This document shows, in pieces, positions 52,335-60,749 of a stretch of 64,000 nucleotides of DNA (positions are counted from its first letter, which is position 1; the number at the start of each line of letters is the position of its first letter). Source of the stretch: Knoellia sp. S7-12 (GTDB lineage: Bacteria; Actinomycetota; Actinomycetes; Actinomycetales; Dermatophilaceae); contig NZ_CP155449.1 in NCBI RefSeq assembly GCF_040518285.1, forward strand, positions 3,968,001 through 4,032,000, read 5' to 3'. The notes under the pieces were generated by a model. The model was not told the DNA's origin. It saw only the letters and a program-made list of their open reading frames with translations, and ran no database searches. Made by a program: the position numbers and the translations under genes.

Positions 52335-53840
52335 TCACTGGTTCTGGGGGAACCCGAGGTTGAGGCCACCGTGTGACGGGTCGAGCCAGCGTGAGGTGAC
52401 GACCTTGCCGCGGGTGAAGAAGTGAACACCCTCCATGCCGTGGGCGTGGGAGTCACCGAAGAGCGAGTTCTTCCAGCCGCCGAAGGAGAAGTAGGCCATC
52501 GGCACGGGGATGGGGACGTTGATGCCGACCATGCCGACCTCGACCTCGTTCTGGAAGCGACGAGCCGCTCCGCCATCGTTCGTGAAGATCGCGGTGCCAT
52601 TGCCGTAAGGGCTCTCGTTGATTAGCTTGAGGCCTTCGTCGTAGGTGCCCACCCGCACCACGGACAGGACCGGGCCGAAGATCTCGTCGTCGTAGACCGG
52701 CATACCGGGCTCGACCTTGTCGAACAGTGTCGGTCGGAGGAAGAACCCGTCACCGTCGGAGTCGACGTCACCTTCACGACCGTCGACGACGAGCGTGGCG
52801 CCGGCGTCGACCCCCTTGTCGAGGTAGGACGCGACCTTGTCGCGGTGCTCACGGGTCACGAGCGGGCCCATGTCGCTGCCGCGGGTCCCGTCGCCAGTGA
52901 CGAGCTTGCCCATGCGGTCGGTGATCTTGGAGATGAGGTCGTCCGCGATCGAGTCAACCGCCACCAGGGCGGAGATCGCCATGCAGCGCTCACCGGCCGA
53001 TCCGAAGCCCGCGTTGACAGCTGCATCCGCCGCCAGGTCGAGATCCGCATCGGGAAGGACGAGCATGTGGTTCTTGGCGCCTCCGAGTGCCTGGACGCGC
53101 TTGCCGTGGGCGGTGCCCTTCTCGTAAACGTACTTCGCGATCGGGGTGGAGCCGACGAAGGACACGGCCTTCACGTCCTCGTGCTCGAGGAGCGCATCGA
53201 CCGCCTCCTTGTCGCCGTGGACGACGTTCATGATTCCGTCCGGAAGCCCGGCCTCCTTCCACAGTGCCGCAATGGCGTTCACCGCCGACGGGTCCTTCTC
53301 GGACGGCTTGATGATGACCGCGTTGCCGCAGGCGATCGCGATCGGCACGAACCAGAGGGGCACCATTGCGGGGAAGTTGAACGGGCTGATCACCGCGACG
53401 ACACCAAGTGACTGGCGCATCGAGTAGACGTCGACCTTGGTCGAGACGTTCTCGGAGAAGCCGCCCTTGAGCAGGTGCGGGATGCCACACGCGAACTCAG
53501 CGACCTCGAGACCCCGGGTCACTTCGCCCACGGCGTCGGAGACGACCTTGCCGTGCTCGGCGGTGATGAGGGCGCCGATCTCGTCCTTCTTGGCATTGAG
53601 CAGCTCACGGAAGGCGAACAGCACCTGGGTCCGCTTCGTGAGGCTTACGTGCTGCCATTCATTCTCCCAAGCCGTCCGAGCACCACGCACGATCTCGTCG
53701 ACGAGCTGGGCTGAAGCGAGATCGAGCTCACCGCTCTGCACCCCGGTGGCGGGGTTGAAGACGGGACTCGTGCGCTCGGCGGCGCCCTCCCACGGGGCGC
53801 CGCTGATGAGGTGGGTGATGCGGCTCGGAGTCGTGCTCAC
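52335..53840 (-). CDS. iolA: CoA-acylating methylmalonate/malonate-semialdehyde dehydrogenase
   Basis: A 501-residue aldehyde dehydrogenase that converts malonate semialdehyde and CoA to acetyl-CoA and CO2, the last inositol-pathway step. Seen: SPFNFPAMVPLWFVP, the nucleophile Cys286 in GSAGERCMAIS, GPVLSVVRV, and the MmsA-specific C-terminus FFTRGKVVTSRWLDP. It starts at a GTG with AAGGA upstream. A decayed copy of its last ~25 codons lies at 41504-41580. Confidence 0.95.
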   Translation of the reverse strand: MSTTPSRITHLISGAPWEGAAERTSPVFNPATGVQSGELDLASAQLVDEIVRGARTAWENEWQHVSLTKRTQVLFAFRELLNAKKDEIGALITAEHGKVVSDAVGEVTRGLEVAEFACGIPHLLKGGFSENVSTKVDVYSMRQSLGVVAVISPFNFPAMVPLWFVPIAIACGNAVIIKPSEKDPSAVNAIAALWKEAGLPDGIMNVVHGDKEAVDALLEHEDVKAVSFVGSTPIAKYVYEKGTAHGKRVQALGGAKNHMLVLPDADLDLAADAAVNAGFGSAGERCMAISALVAVDSIADDLISKITDRMGKLVTGDGTRGSDMGPLVTREHRDKVASYLDKGVDAGATLVVDGREGDVDSDGDGFFLRPTLFDKVEPGMPVYDDEIFGPVLSVVRVGTYDEGLKLINESPYGNGTAIFTNDGGAARRFQNEVEVGMVGINVPIPVPMAYFSFGGWKNSLFGDSHAHGMEGVHFFTRGKVVTSRWLDPSHGGLNLGFPQNQ

Positions 53841-53934
53841 GGGTATCGGTCCTTGTCCAGAGAGTGGGTGGATTCAGTGTGTTCGTTGGGGGGTGACAAG
53901 ACAGGGGGTCGCGTCCACAGGTCCCCGACTGTCA

Positions 53935-54954
53935 TCAGGTTGCGACGAGCCTGAGGCCGGGAATGTCGGCGAGGTGGACCGGAGCGCCGGAGACCATCGA
54001 CCGGGCGCACGCCTCGGCCGTACGGAAGGCCTCGAGCGCGTCGGCGACGGTGCACGGGCTGGGGGAAGAGCCTCGAGCGACGTCGACAAACGCCTCAAGT
54101 TCCGCGACGTAGGCGGGCAGGAACCGCTCCATGAACGACCAGTGCCGCGGTCCGGGCGGCCAATCGATTCCCTCCTCGGCCGAGGTGATGGCCAAGCTCG
54201 TGTCGTGGCCGACCCCGAGGGTGCCCTTGGAGCCGTGAACCTCCATCCGCACGTCGTGGCCGGCGCCGTTGTAGCGGGTCGCCGTGACGGCGACGAGAGT
54301 GTCATCGTCCAGGACGAGGGTGGCCGCCGCGCTGTCGACGTCACCCGCCTCCGTGAAGAACTTCTCGCCCTTGTTGGCTCCGACGGCAAAGACGGTGCGG
54401 ACCTCGTGGCCGGTCACGAAGCGAATGATGTCGAAGTCGTGGACGCTGCAGTCGCGGAAGAGGCCTCCGGAGGTCGGGAGGTAGGCAGCGTGGGGCGGTG
54501 CCTGGTCCATCGTGGCCGCACGCACGGTGTGGACGAAACCGATCTCCCCGTCCGTGACGGCGTCCTTCACACGGCGGTAGCCCGCGTCGAAGCGTCGCTG
54601 GAAACCAATGTGCACGGGGACGCCGCTGCGCGCCTCGAGCTGCGCGAGCTCAAGGGTGCGTCCGAGGTCGAGTGCCACCGGCTTCTCACAGAAGGTGGGG
54701 ATGCCCCGCTCGACGGCCGCCTCGATGAGGTCTGCGTGTGCCGCGGTCCCGGCTGTGATGACGAAGCCGTCCAGGTCCGACCCAAGCAGCTCGTCGAGCG
54801 TCGCCGCCGAACGGACGCCGAGGCCGTGCGCGACCTCGGCCGCGTGGTCGGCGTTCAGGTCGGCGAGCACGAGGTCATCGACTCCGTCCAGGGAGCTGAG
54901 CGTCTTCGCGTGGAAGGCGCCAATCCGGCCGGTGCCGGCGAGTCCGATTCGCAT
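53935..54954 (-). CDS. iolG: Inositol 2-dehydrogenase
   Basis: A 339-residue Gfo/Idh/MocA dehydrogenase that oxidises myo-inositol to 2-keto-myo-inositol with NAD+. GLAGTGRIGAFHAKTLS is the NAD-binding motif, TFCEKPVALDL holds the catalytic Lys, and GGLFRDCSVHDFDIIRFV the active-site residues. IolG identity is supported by its place between iolB and iolA in the operon. The ATG lies 33 bases after the iolB stop. Confidence 0.93.
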   Translation of the reverse strand: MRIGLAGTGRIGAFHAKTLSSLDGVDDLVLADLNADHAAEVAHGLGVRSAATLDELLGSDLDGFVITAGTAAHADLIEAAVERGIPTFCEKPVALDLGRTLELAQLEARSGVPVHIGFQRRFDAGYRRVKDAVTDGEIGFVHTVRAATMDQAPPHAAYLPTSGGLFRDCSVHDFDIIRFVTGHEVRTVFAVGANKGEKFFTEAGDVDSAAATLVLDDDTLVAVTATRYNGAGHDVRMEVHGSKGTLGVGHDTSLAITSAEEGIDWPPGPRHWSFMERFLPAYVAELEAFVDVARGSSPSPCTVADALEAFRTAEACARSMVSGAPVHLADIPGLRLVAT

Positions 54955-54987
54955 CGTGGAACAACCTTTCGAGGGTGGGTCTGGTGG

Positions 54988-55923
54988 TCAGGCGACCGGC
55001 GGTGTGGCGGCCAGCCGAGGGTCGGGCTCCAGGTCGGCCCAGGAGTCGCGCACCCAGGCGTGAGCCGGGTCATCGCAGATGAGCCACGCCCGCTCGGTGC
55101 CGGGCCCTGCCATGACGTTGAGGTAGTAGAGGTCGGCGTCGGGGGCCGCGACGGCCGGGCCGTGCCAGCCGTGCGGCACGAGGACGACGTCACCGGTCCG
55201 CACCTCGGCCAGTACGTCGATAGGACGCTCGTCGGTGCCGTACACCCTCTGGTATCCCACGGCATCCGTGCCGCGCGGGTCCGTGGACCGGGTCGCGAAC
55301 CAGTAGATCTCCTCGAGCTCGGCCTCGACACCGGGACGGTGGGTGTCGTGCTTGTGCGGGGGCCATGAACTCCAGTTGCCAGCCGGGGTGACGACCTCAC
55401 AAGCGATGATCCGCTGGGCATCGAGCACGCCCGGAACACCGAAGTTGCGCACCTGCCGCGAGGCGATGCCGGCACCTCGAAGCTCGACGGGCACGTCGGT
55501 GGCGGACAGGCGGGCGGGCTCGATCCTGGTCTCTCCGGTTGTGCGGGCGAGGCACACGGCGACGCGCACGCTGGTCCCGGGAGCCAAGTCGGCGGGGGCC
55601 TGGACGCGCAGGGTGGTGCCGGGTGGGGCGTACGCCACGTCGGTGGCTCCCGCGAATACCCCGGCGCGCCCGCTGAGGGAGAACGAGACATGCTTGTCCG
55701 GGGCGACGACCACATCAACCTGAACGCCCCCCGAGAGCGGGACGACGATGGCCTCGCGGTCGGCAAGGTCGAGCTCGACGGAGTCGCCTGCCCCGAGGGT
55801 GGCCGTCCGCAGCCCGGTGTGCGTCCAGCCCGGCAACGTGTCGTCGACGACGCAGTCCCAGCCGTCGGCGGCGAGCGAACCGTGGGGATGGCACCACGTG
55901 GGGTTGTCCATTCCCAGGCTCAT
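54988..55923 (-). CDS. iolB: 5-deoxy-glucuronate isomerase
   Basis: A 311-residue bicupin of the KduI/IolB family, converting 5-deoxy-D-glucuronate to 5-dehydro-2-deoxy-D-gluconate. The metal-binding motif is in WSSWPPHKHDTHRPGVEAEL with EEIYWF, and LVPHGWHGP in the second cupin. The ATG overlaps the stop of the upstream gene (ATGA at 55923-55920). Confidence 0.95.
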   Translation of the reverse strand: MSLGMDNPTWCHPHGSLAADGWDCVVDDTLPGWTHTGLRTATLGAGDSVELDLADREAIVVPLSGGVQVDVVVAPDKHVSFSLSGRAGVFAGATDVAYAPPGTTLRVQAPADLAPGTSVRVAVCLARTTGETRIEPARLSATDVPVELRGAGIASRQVRNFGVPGVLDAQRIIACEVVTPAGNWSSWPPHKHDTHRPGVEAELEEIYWFATRSTDPRGTDAVGYQRVYGTDERPIDVLAEVRTGDVVLVPHGWHGPAVAAPDADLYYLNVMAGPGTERAWLICDDPAHAWVRDSWADLEPDPRLAATPPVA

Positions 55924-56813
55924 TGCGCACCTCCATGGACGAGGTCGGCCGCGGTGTCGACCGCAGTGGCGACGTCACCGTCCGGCGGGAAGAGCAGGGC
56001 ACGGCCGACGACGAGACCGGCCGCCGACGGACAAGCCAGGGCTGAACCCCACGTGCGGTAGGTCGCCTCTCGGTCACCGGTGGGATCACCCCCGAGGAGC
56101 AGACAGGGGAGAGTCGTGGTCTCGAGCACTCGCTCCATCTCGGCGACGACGGGCAGCTTGAGCCACGTGTGCGCACTGGACGCGCCCAGACCGGACGCGA
56201 TGGCCATGGAGGCGATGACCGAGTCGGGGTCCAGGAGGTTCTCCACGCGCGTCCGGGAGCGTCGCACGCTGAGGAAGGGCTCGACCATGGCCATGAGACC
56301 ACGTGCAGCCAGAGCGCTCACAGCCGCGCCGCTTGCCTCGAGCGTGGCGGCAGAGCCATCGTCTTCGAGACAGATGCGGGTCAGCATCTTGCCGCCGGAG
56401 AGCCCGTGCTCAGCGATGGTCGGCGCGTCGTAGGCGGTGAACCGGTCGTCAAGCTCGAAGGTCGAGCCCTGGAGGCCGCCCCGGTTCATCGACCCGATCA
56501 CGAGACGGTTCTCGAGCAGGCCTGCGAGCAGGAGGTCCTCGAGGACGTCAGGTGTGCCGAGCACCCCGTCGACGCCGGGTCGCTGCAGTGCGATGGCGAG
56601 CCGCTCGAGCAGGTCGGGGCGGCTGGCCATCGCTCGCGGCTGGTCGCGCACGGCGAGGGCCCCGCGCGCAGGGTGGTCTGCGGCGAGGAGGAGGAGGCGC
56701 CCGTCGGCCGGAATTCCCGCAGATGGGCGACGGTCAGCCCACGCCCGGGCAATCGCCCCTGGGTCGCGCAGACGGCTGGCCGTGATGGCGGCGGTGTCGA
56801 TGACTGAACTCAC
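55920..56813 (-). CDS. Cgl0159-family TIM-barrel, probable DKGP aldolase (IolJ-like)
   Basis: About 297 residues. The family, named after a Corynebacterium glutamicum inositol-cluster gene, has a (beta/alpha)8 fold. Seen: LLLLAADHPARGA near the N-terminus, VIGSMNRGGLQGS, and SAHTWLKLPVV with a Lys suited to a Schiff base. In this position it would cleave 5-dehydro-2-deoxy-gluconate 6-phosphate into DHAP and malonate semialdehyde. It starts at a GTG that overlaps the iolC stop (GTGA at 56813-56810). Confidence 0.85.
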   Translation of the reverse strand: MSSVIDTAAITASRLRDPGAIARAWADRRPSAGIPADGRLLLLAADHPARGALAVRDQPRAMASRPDLLERLAIALQRPGVDGVLGTPDVLEDLLLAGLLENRLVIGSMNRGGLQGSTFELDDRFTAYDAPTIAEHGLSGGKMLTRICLEDDGSAATLEASGAAVSALAARGLMAMVEPFLSVRRSRTRVENLLDPDSVIASMAIASGLGASSAHTWLKLPVVAEMERVLETTTLPCLLLGGDPTGDREATYRTWGSALACPSAAGLVVGRALLFPPDGDVATAVDTAADLVHGGAQ

Positions 56814-57769
56814 CTCTGTGCCTCCTCGAGGAGAGCGAGCACCTCGTGCTCGCGTGGCATGGCGGTGGAGCACTCGAGCCGGGAGGCGACGATGGCCCCC
56901 GCCGTGCTCGCGAACCGGATGGTGCGCTCGAGGTCCCATCCCTCGAGCAGGCCGTGGCAGACGGCGCCGCCGAAGGCGTCACCGGCTCCGAGGCCGTTCG
57001 CGACCTCGACCGGTGTCGGTGGCACCTCGACGCGCTGGCCGTCGGCGGTCATGGCGAGTACTCCCTTGGGCCCTTGCTTCACAATGGCTAGCTGGACACC
57101 ACGGTCGAGCAGGGCACGGACGGCGGCCTCGGGATCGCCAGTACCCACGGCGACCCGGCACTCCTCGAGGTTGCCGATCGCCACCGTGCTCGACGCGAGA
57201 GCTTCTTCGGCGGCGCGGGTTGCCTCGGCCTCGGCACGCCAGAACTGAGGCCGGTAGTCGAGGTCGATCACCGTGTGCGACAAACGCGCACGCAGTTCCC
57301 ACGCGGTTGAGTGGGCGGTGCGGCTGGGCTCGGCCGAAAGGCCTGTGAGGGTGGCCCAGAAGAGTAGGCAATCGCGCACGACGACGGGCGGGATCTCCTC
57401 AGGGCTGACGCGGAGGTCGGGCGCTTGGGGGGAGCGGTAGAAGTACAGCGGGAAGTCGTCGGGCGGGAAGATCTCACAGAACGTCACAGGAGTGGGAAGC
57501 TCGCGGTCGATCGAGACATATGTCGGATCAACGCCGAGTTCCTCGAGGGAACGCCGTACGAACCGGCCGAAGGGGTCGTTGCCGGTGCGGCTCACGAGAG
57601 CGACCGAGTGACCCATACGGGCGGCGGCCACCGCCACGTTCCCGGCACTGCCGCCCAGGAACTTGCCGAACGTCGTGACATCCTCGAGACCCACGCCGGT
57701 CTGCATGGGATAGAGGTCGACGCCCACCCGCCCGATGGCCAGCACCTCGATCGACTGTGTCGTGGGCAC
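56810..57769 (-). CDS. iolC: 5-dehydro-2-deoxygluconokinase
   Basis: A 319-residue PfkB-type kinase. GRVGVDLYPMQTGVGLED and FLGGSAGNVAVAAARMG at the N-terminus and the catalytic signature NGLGAGDAFGGAVCHG near the C-terminus identify it; VDLYP..TG.(G/P)LE is specific for IolC. It phosphorylates 5-dehydro-2-deoxy-D-gluconate. I chose the GTG at 57769, preceded by GAGGAG, over the longer frame to 57841. It is the first gene of the minus-strand iol operon. Confidence 0.95.
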   Translation of the reverse strand: MPTTQSIEVLAIGRVGVDLYPMQTGVGLEDVTTFGKFLGGSAGNVAVAAARMGHSVALVSRTGNDPFGRFVRRSLEELGVDPTYVSIDRELPTPVTFCEIFPPDDFPLYFYRSPQAPDLRVSPEEIPPVVVRDCLLFWATLTGLSAEPSRTAHSTAWELRARLSHTVIDLDYRPQFWRAEAEATRAAEEALASSTVAIGNLEECRVAVGTGDPEAAVRALLDRGVQLAIVKQGPKGVLAMTADGQRVEVPPTPVEVANGLGAGDAFGGAVCHGLLEGWDLERTIRFASTAGAIVASRLECSTAMPREHEVLALLEEAQR

Positions 57770-57832
57770 GGGTTCTCCTCCTGGGGTTCGTGGCGGGGTG
57801 GTGCACTCAGGCTGCACCACCAAGCCAACCAC

Positions 57833-57852
57833 TGTCAACATTTGTTAGGACA
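57833..57852. promoter_or_regulatory. iolC/gntR divergent promoter with operator and -35
   Basis: On the minus strand the sequence reads TGTCCTAACAAATGTTGACA: operator site 3 (57852-57843), four bases, then a consensus -35 TTGACA (57839-57834) for iolC. On the plus strand a -10-like TACACT (57885-57890) sits 7 bases before the gntR GTG, implying a leaderless gntR mRNA. Confidence 0.75.
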
Positions 57853-57897
57853 TTTGGTTCTCTTCACTCGTCAGAGGGGTGACATACACTCGCCTTT

Positions 57898-58635
57898 GTG
57901 CACACGATCCCTGTCAGCATCGATCGCGCCAGCCCCGTGCCGCTCTACCACCAGCTCGCGGAACAGCTGAACGCAGCGATCGATGACGGTCGCCTCAAGC
58001 CCGGCGACCCCTTCGAGAATGAACTGGCCCTCGCGGCGCGGCTCGACCTCTCTCGCCCCACGGTGCGGCGCGCCATCGCCGAACTCGTGGGTCGCGGGCT
58101 CCTCGTGCGCCGGCGCGGGGTTGGCACGACCGTTGCGAGTCAGGTCATCCACCGGCGCGACGAGCTCACCAGCCTTTACGACGACATGGTCCGCCGAGGA
58201 CAGAAGCCGCGCACCGAGGTCCTCTCCTTCAGTGCCGACGAGGTCAACTCCGCTGCCGCGGCTGCCCTCGACCTGCCCGCCGACACCCCTTTGCTGAGCG
58301 TCGAACGCCTTCGCTACGTCGGAGACATCCCTGCGGCACTCATGCACAACTGGCTCCCTCCTCAGTACGCCGACCTCCTTGAGGAGGATCTGGCCCGCGA
58401 GAGTCTCTACAGCCTCCTGCGCCAGCGCGGGGTGCGTCCCGTCATCGCCCACCAGACGATCGGCGCGCGCCGACCCGTGCCTCGCGAACGCAAGCTGCTC
58501 GGACTGGCCACGGGCGACCCTCTCCTCACGATGACTCGGCGGGCGTATGCCGCGAACGGCACCGCCGTGGAGTACGGCGACCACTGCTACCGCTTCGACC
58601 AGTACGCGTTCGACGTCACGGTTCACGACCGCTGA
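57898..58635 (+). CDS. GntR-family (HutC/UTRA) regulator of the inositol genes
   Basis: A 245-residue regulator. The winged helix includes VPLYHQLAEQLNAAIDDGRL and ENELALAARLDLSRPTVRRAI; the UTRA effector domain covers about residues 95-240 (ERLRYVGDIPAALMHNWLP). It is divergent from iolC and flanked by two of the five TGTCYTRACA sites, so it probably is the IolR-type regulator that binds them, with an inositol intermediate as effector. The GTG at 57898 lacks a ribosome site and has a -10-like box just upstream, consistent with leaderless translation. Confidence 0.92.
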   Translation: MHTIPVSIDRASPVPLYHQLAEQLNAAIDDGRLKPGDPFENELALAARLDLSRPTVRRAIAELVGRGLLVRRRGVGTTVASQVIHRRDELTSLYDDMVRRGQKPRTEVLSFSADEVNSAAAAALDLPADTPLLSVERLRYVGDIPAALMHNWLPPQYADLLEEDLARESLYSLLRQRGVRPVIAHQTIGARRPVPRERKLLGLATGDPLLTMTRRAYAANGTAVEYGDHCYRFDQYAFDVTVHDR

Positions 58636-58685
58636 AGGACAGGGACTCCTCTTCCGTTCAGGGCCGCGAGGCGTTAGGGTCATAA

Positions 58686-58695
58686 TGTCTTAACA
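58686..58695. promoter_or_regulatory. Palindrome TGTCTTAACA before the IolH-like gene
   Basis: Site 4 of five: AATGTCTTAACATTT, 49 bases before the GTG at 58744. A possible -10 CATAAT (58681-58686) touches its left edge, so a bound protein would block the start site. Confidence 0.7.
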
Positions 58696-58743
58696 TTTGC
58701 CCATGAGCCTTGCGGCGCCCTGCCGTGGTCGAGGAGGACCGAC

Positions 58744-59631
58744 GTGAAGATTGCGCAGGACCCGACGCCGTTCCACCACGAGCACGAGCTGCTCGACTTC
58801 CCACATGTCGTTGCCGAACTCGGCTACGAGCACATCCAGCTGACACCGCACAAGGACCTCGTCCCGTTCTTCCGGCACCCGAGGGCCGATGACCAACTGG
58901 TGCGCTCACTCAAGAAGGCCTGTGCCGATGCGGGGGTGGGGATCGCCTCCCTGCTCCCGGTCCAGCGCTGGTCGAGCCCCGACGAGTGGGCCCGACAAGG
59001 GGCGGTGCGGAACTGGAAGAGACTCATCCAGATCGCGGTCGACCTCGACGTACGCGTCATCGGTACGGAGTTCTCCGGCCGCCCCGACCGTCAGGAGGAG
59101 TCGGAAGCCGCGTTCTACCGGTCAATGGAGGAACTCCTCCCGATCATCGAGCGCGAGGGCATCGACCTCCTCATCGACCCCCACCCCGATGACTTCGTCG
59201 AGGACGGCCTCGAGGCCATCCGCGTCATCCGAGGACTCAACAGCACGAGCGTCGGAATGGTCTACGTCGCCTGCCACACCTTCCACATGGGCCAGCCGAT
59301 GCGCGAGATCATGCGCGCCGGGAAGGACCTCATCCGGCTCGTACACGTCGCCGACACGATGGACCACCACGCGTCGCACGGCCTTCGCTACATCTCCAAC
59401 CCTCCCGGGAACGCAGCCCGAGTGCATCAGCACCTGCGCATCGGCGCCGGCGACGTGGACTGGGACGACTTCTTCGGTGGCCTGGCCGAGATCGGGTTCC
59501 TCGACAACCCGGACGCCGTCATGTGCAACTCGGTCTTCGCCGAAGACGAGAACGCCGACGAGATGGCGCGCTACCAGCTGACCACCATGAACCAATACAT
59601 CGCCACCCACACCCCAAAGGGACACCAGTGA
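58744..59631 (+). CDS. iolH: IolH-like TIM-barrel sugar phosphate isomerase/epimerase
   Basis: A 295-residue xylose-isomerase-like TIM barrel. KIAQDPTPFHHEHELLDFPH, ELGYEHIQLTPHKDLVPFF, IDPHPDDFVEDGLEA, and VHVADTMDHHASHGLRYI (metal-binding His/Asp cluster) match the IolH-type protein of actinobacterial inositol clusters. The exact reaction is not established. The GTG start has GAGGAGGA upstream and the stop overlaps the next start (GTGA). It heads the plus-strand iol operon. Confidence 0.85.
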   Translation: MKIAQDPTPFHHEHELLDFPHVVAELGYEHIQLTPHKDLVPFFRHPRADDQLVRSLKKACADAGVGIASLLPVQRWSSPDEWARQGAVRNWKRLIQIAVDLDVRVIGTEFSGRPDRQEESEAAFYRSMEELLPIIEREGIDLLIDPHPDDFVEDGLEAIRVIRGLNSTSVGMVYVACHTFHMGQPMREIMRAGKDLIRLVHVADTMDHHASHGLRYISNPPGNAARVHQHLRIGAGDVDWDDFFGGLAEIGFLDNPDAVMCNSVFAEDENADEMARYQLTTMNQYIATHTPKGHQ

Positions 59632-60692
59632 CACACTCACCGATGCGCATCATGACGGAGACGACCCCGACCGCGCTCTGGAACGACTCCTCGACGCTCT
59701 CCGAACTGACGACCGCGATCGGCTGGGGTGCCGTCGGCGCGACCTGCAACCCCGTCATCGCGTTGGCAGCGATCCACTCGGACCTGCCCCGCTGGCAGGC
59801 CCGCATCGCCGAGATCGCGCAGGAGCGACCCACTGCCACGGAGTCGCAGATCGGGTGGCAGGTCGTCGAGGAGGTCTCCATCGACGCGGCCACGTATCTC
59901 GAGCCCGCCTTCGCCGAGCACAACGGCCGCAACGGGCGGCTGTCGATGCAGACCGACCCCCGCCTGCACCGTGATGCCGAAGCCCTCGTCGACCAAGCGG
60001 AACACTTCGCCTCCCTCGCGCCCAACATCATCGTCAAGATCCCGGCGACAAAGGTGGGCATCGAGGCGATCGAGGAGGCGACCTACCGGGGCATCAGCAT
60101 GAACGTCACCGTGTCCTTCACCGTCCCCCAGGCCGTTGCGGCCGGCGAGGCCATCGAGCGGGGCCTGACCCGACGAGAGGCCGACGGCAAGGACGTGTCG
60201 ACGATGGGTCCGGTCGTGACGATCATGGTCGGCCGTCTCGACGACTGGCTCAAGGAGGTCGTGGCTCGCGACGACCTCGGGGTCGACCCCGAGCACCTCG
60301 AATGGGGCGGCGTTGCAGCCGTCAAGAAGGCCTACGGCATCTTCACCGAGCGCGGCCTGCGGGCCCGCTTGCTTGCCGCTGCCTACCGCAACACGCTCCA
60401 GTGGACCGAGCTCGTCGGTGGCGACATCGTCCTCTCACCGCCCTTCGCCTGGCTGGAGAAGTTCGAAGCCAGCGGTCACGACCCTCGGCCACGCATGGAC
60501 GTGCCCGTCGCTCCCGAAGTCCTCGCATCCCTGAGCACGATCCCTGACTTCGTGCGGGCCTATGCAGTCGACGGCATGACGCCGGAGGAGTTCGACGACT
60601 TCGGTGCCACACGCAAGACCCTGCGCCAGTTCCTCGAGGCCGACGCCGACCTCGACCGCATCGTCCGCGACGTGCTGATCCCCGCTCCCTGA
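59628..60692 (+). CDS. Transaldolase-family protein in the inositol operon
   Basis: A 354-residue class I aldolase of the transaldolase family. ALWNDSSTLSELTTAI, VGATCNPVIAL (the TNP-like motif), NIIVKIPATKVGIEAI with the Schiff-base Lys, and GISMNVTVSFTVPQA are seen. It is longer than TalA-type or small FSA-type enzymes and lacks a pentose-phosphate neighbour. Coupling to the IolH-like gene by GTGA suggests a pathway role, perhaps an alternative aldol cleavage. The GTG at 59628 follows AAAGGGA. Confidence 0.88.
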   Translation: MTHSPMRIMTETTPTALWNDSSTLSELTTAIGWGAVGATCNPVIALAAIHSDLPRWQARIAEIAQERPTATESQIGWQVVEEVSIDAATYLEPAFAEHNGRNGRLSMQTDPRLHRDAEALVDQAEHFASLAPNIIVKIPATKVGIEAIEEATYRGISMNVTVSFTVPQAVAAGEAIERGLTRREADGKDVSTMGPVVTIMVGRLDDWLKEVVARDDLGVDPEHLEWGGVAAVKKAYGIFTERGLRARLLAAAYRNTLQWTELVGGDIVLSPPFAWLEKFEASGHDPRPRMDVPVAPEVLASLSTIPDFVRAYAVDGMTPEEFDDFGATRKTLRQFLEADADLDRIVRDVLIPAP

Positions 60693-60749
60693 CCCACCCC
60701 GTGCACCACCCGCCAGCCCCATCGACCACTCACGACGAAGGACCCTGAC

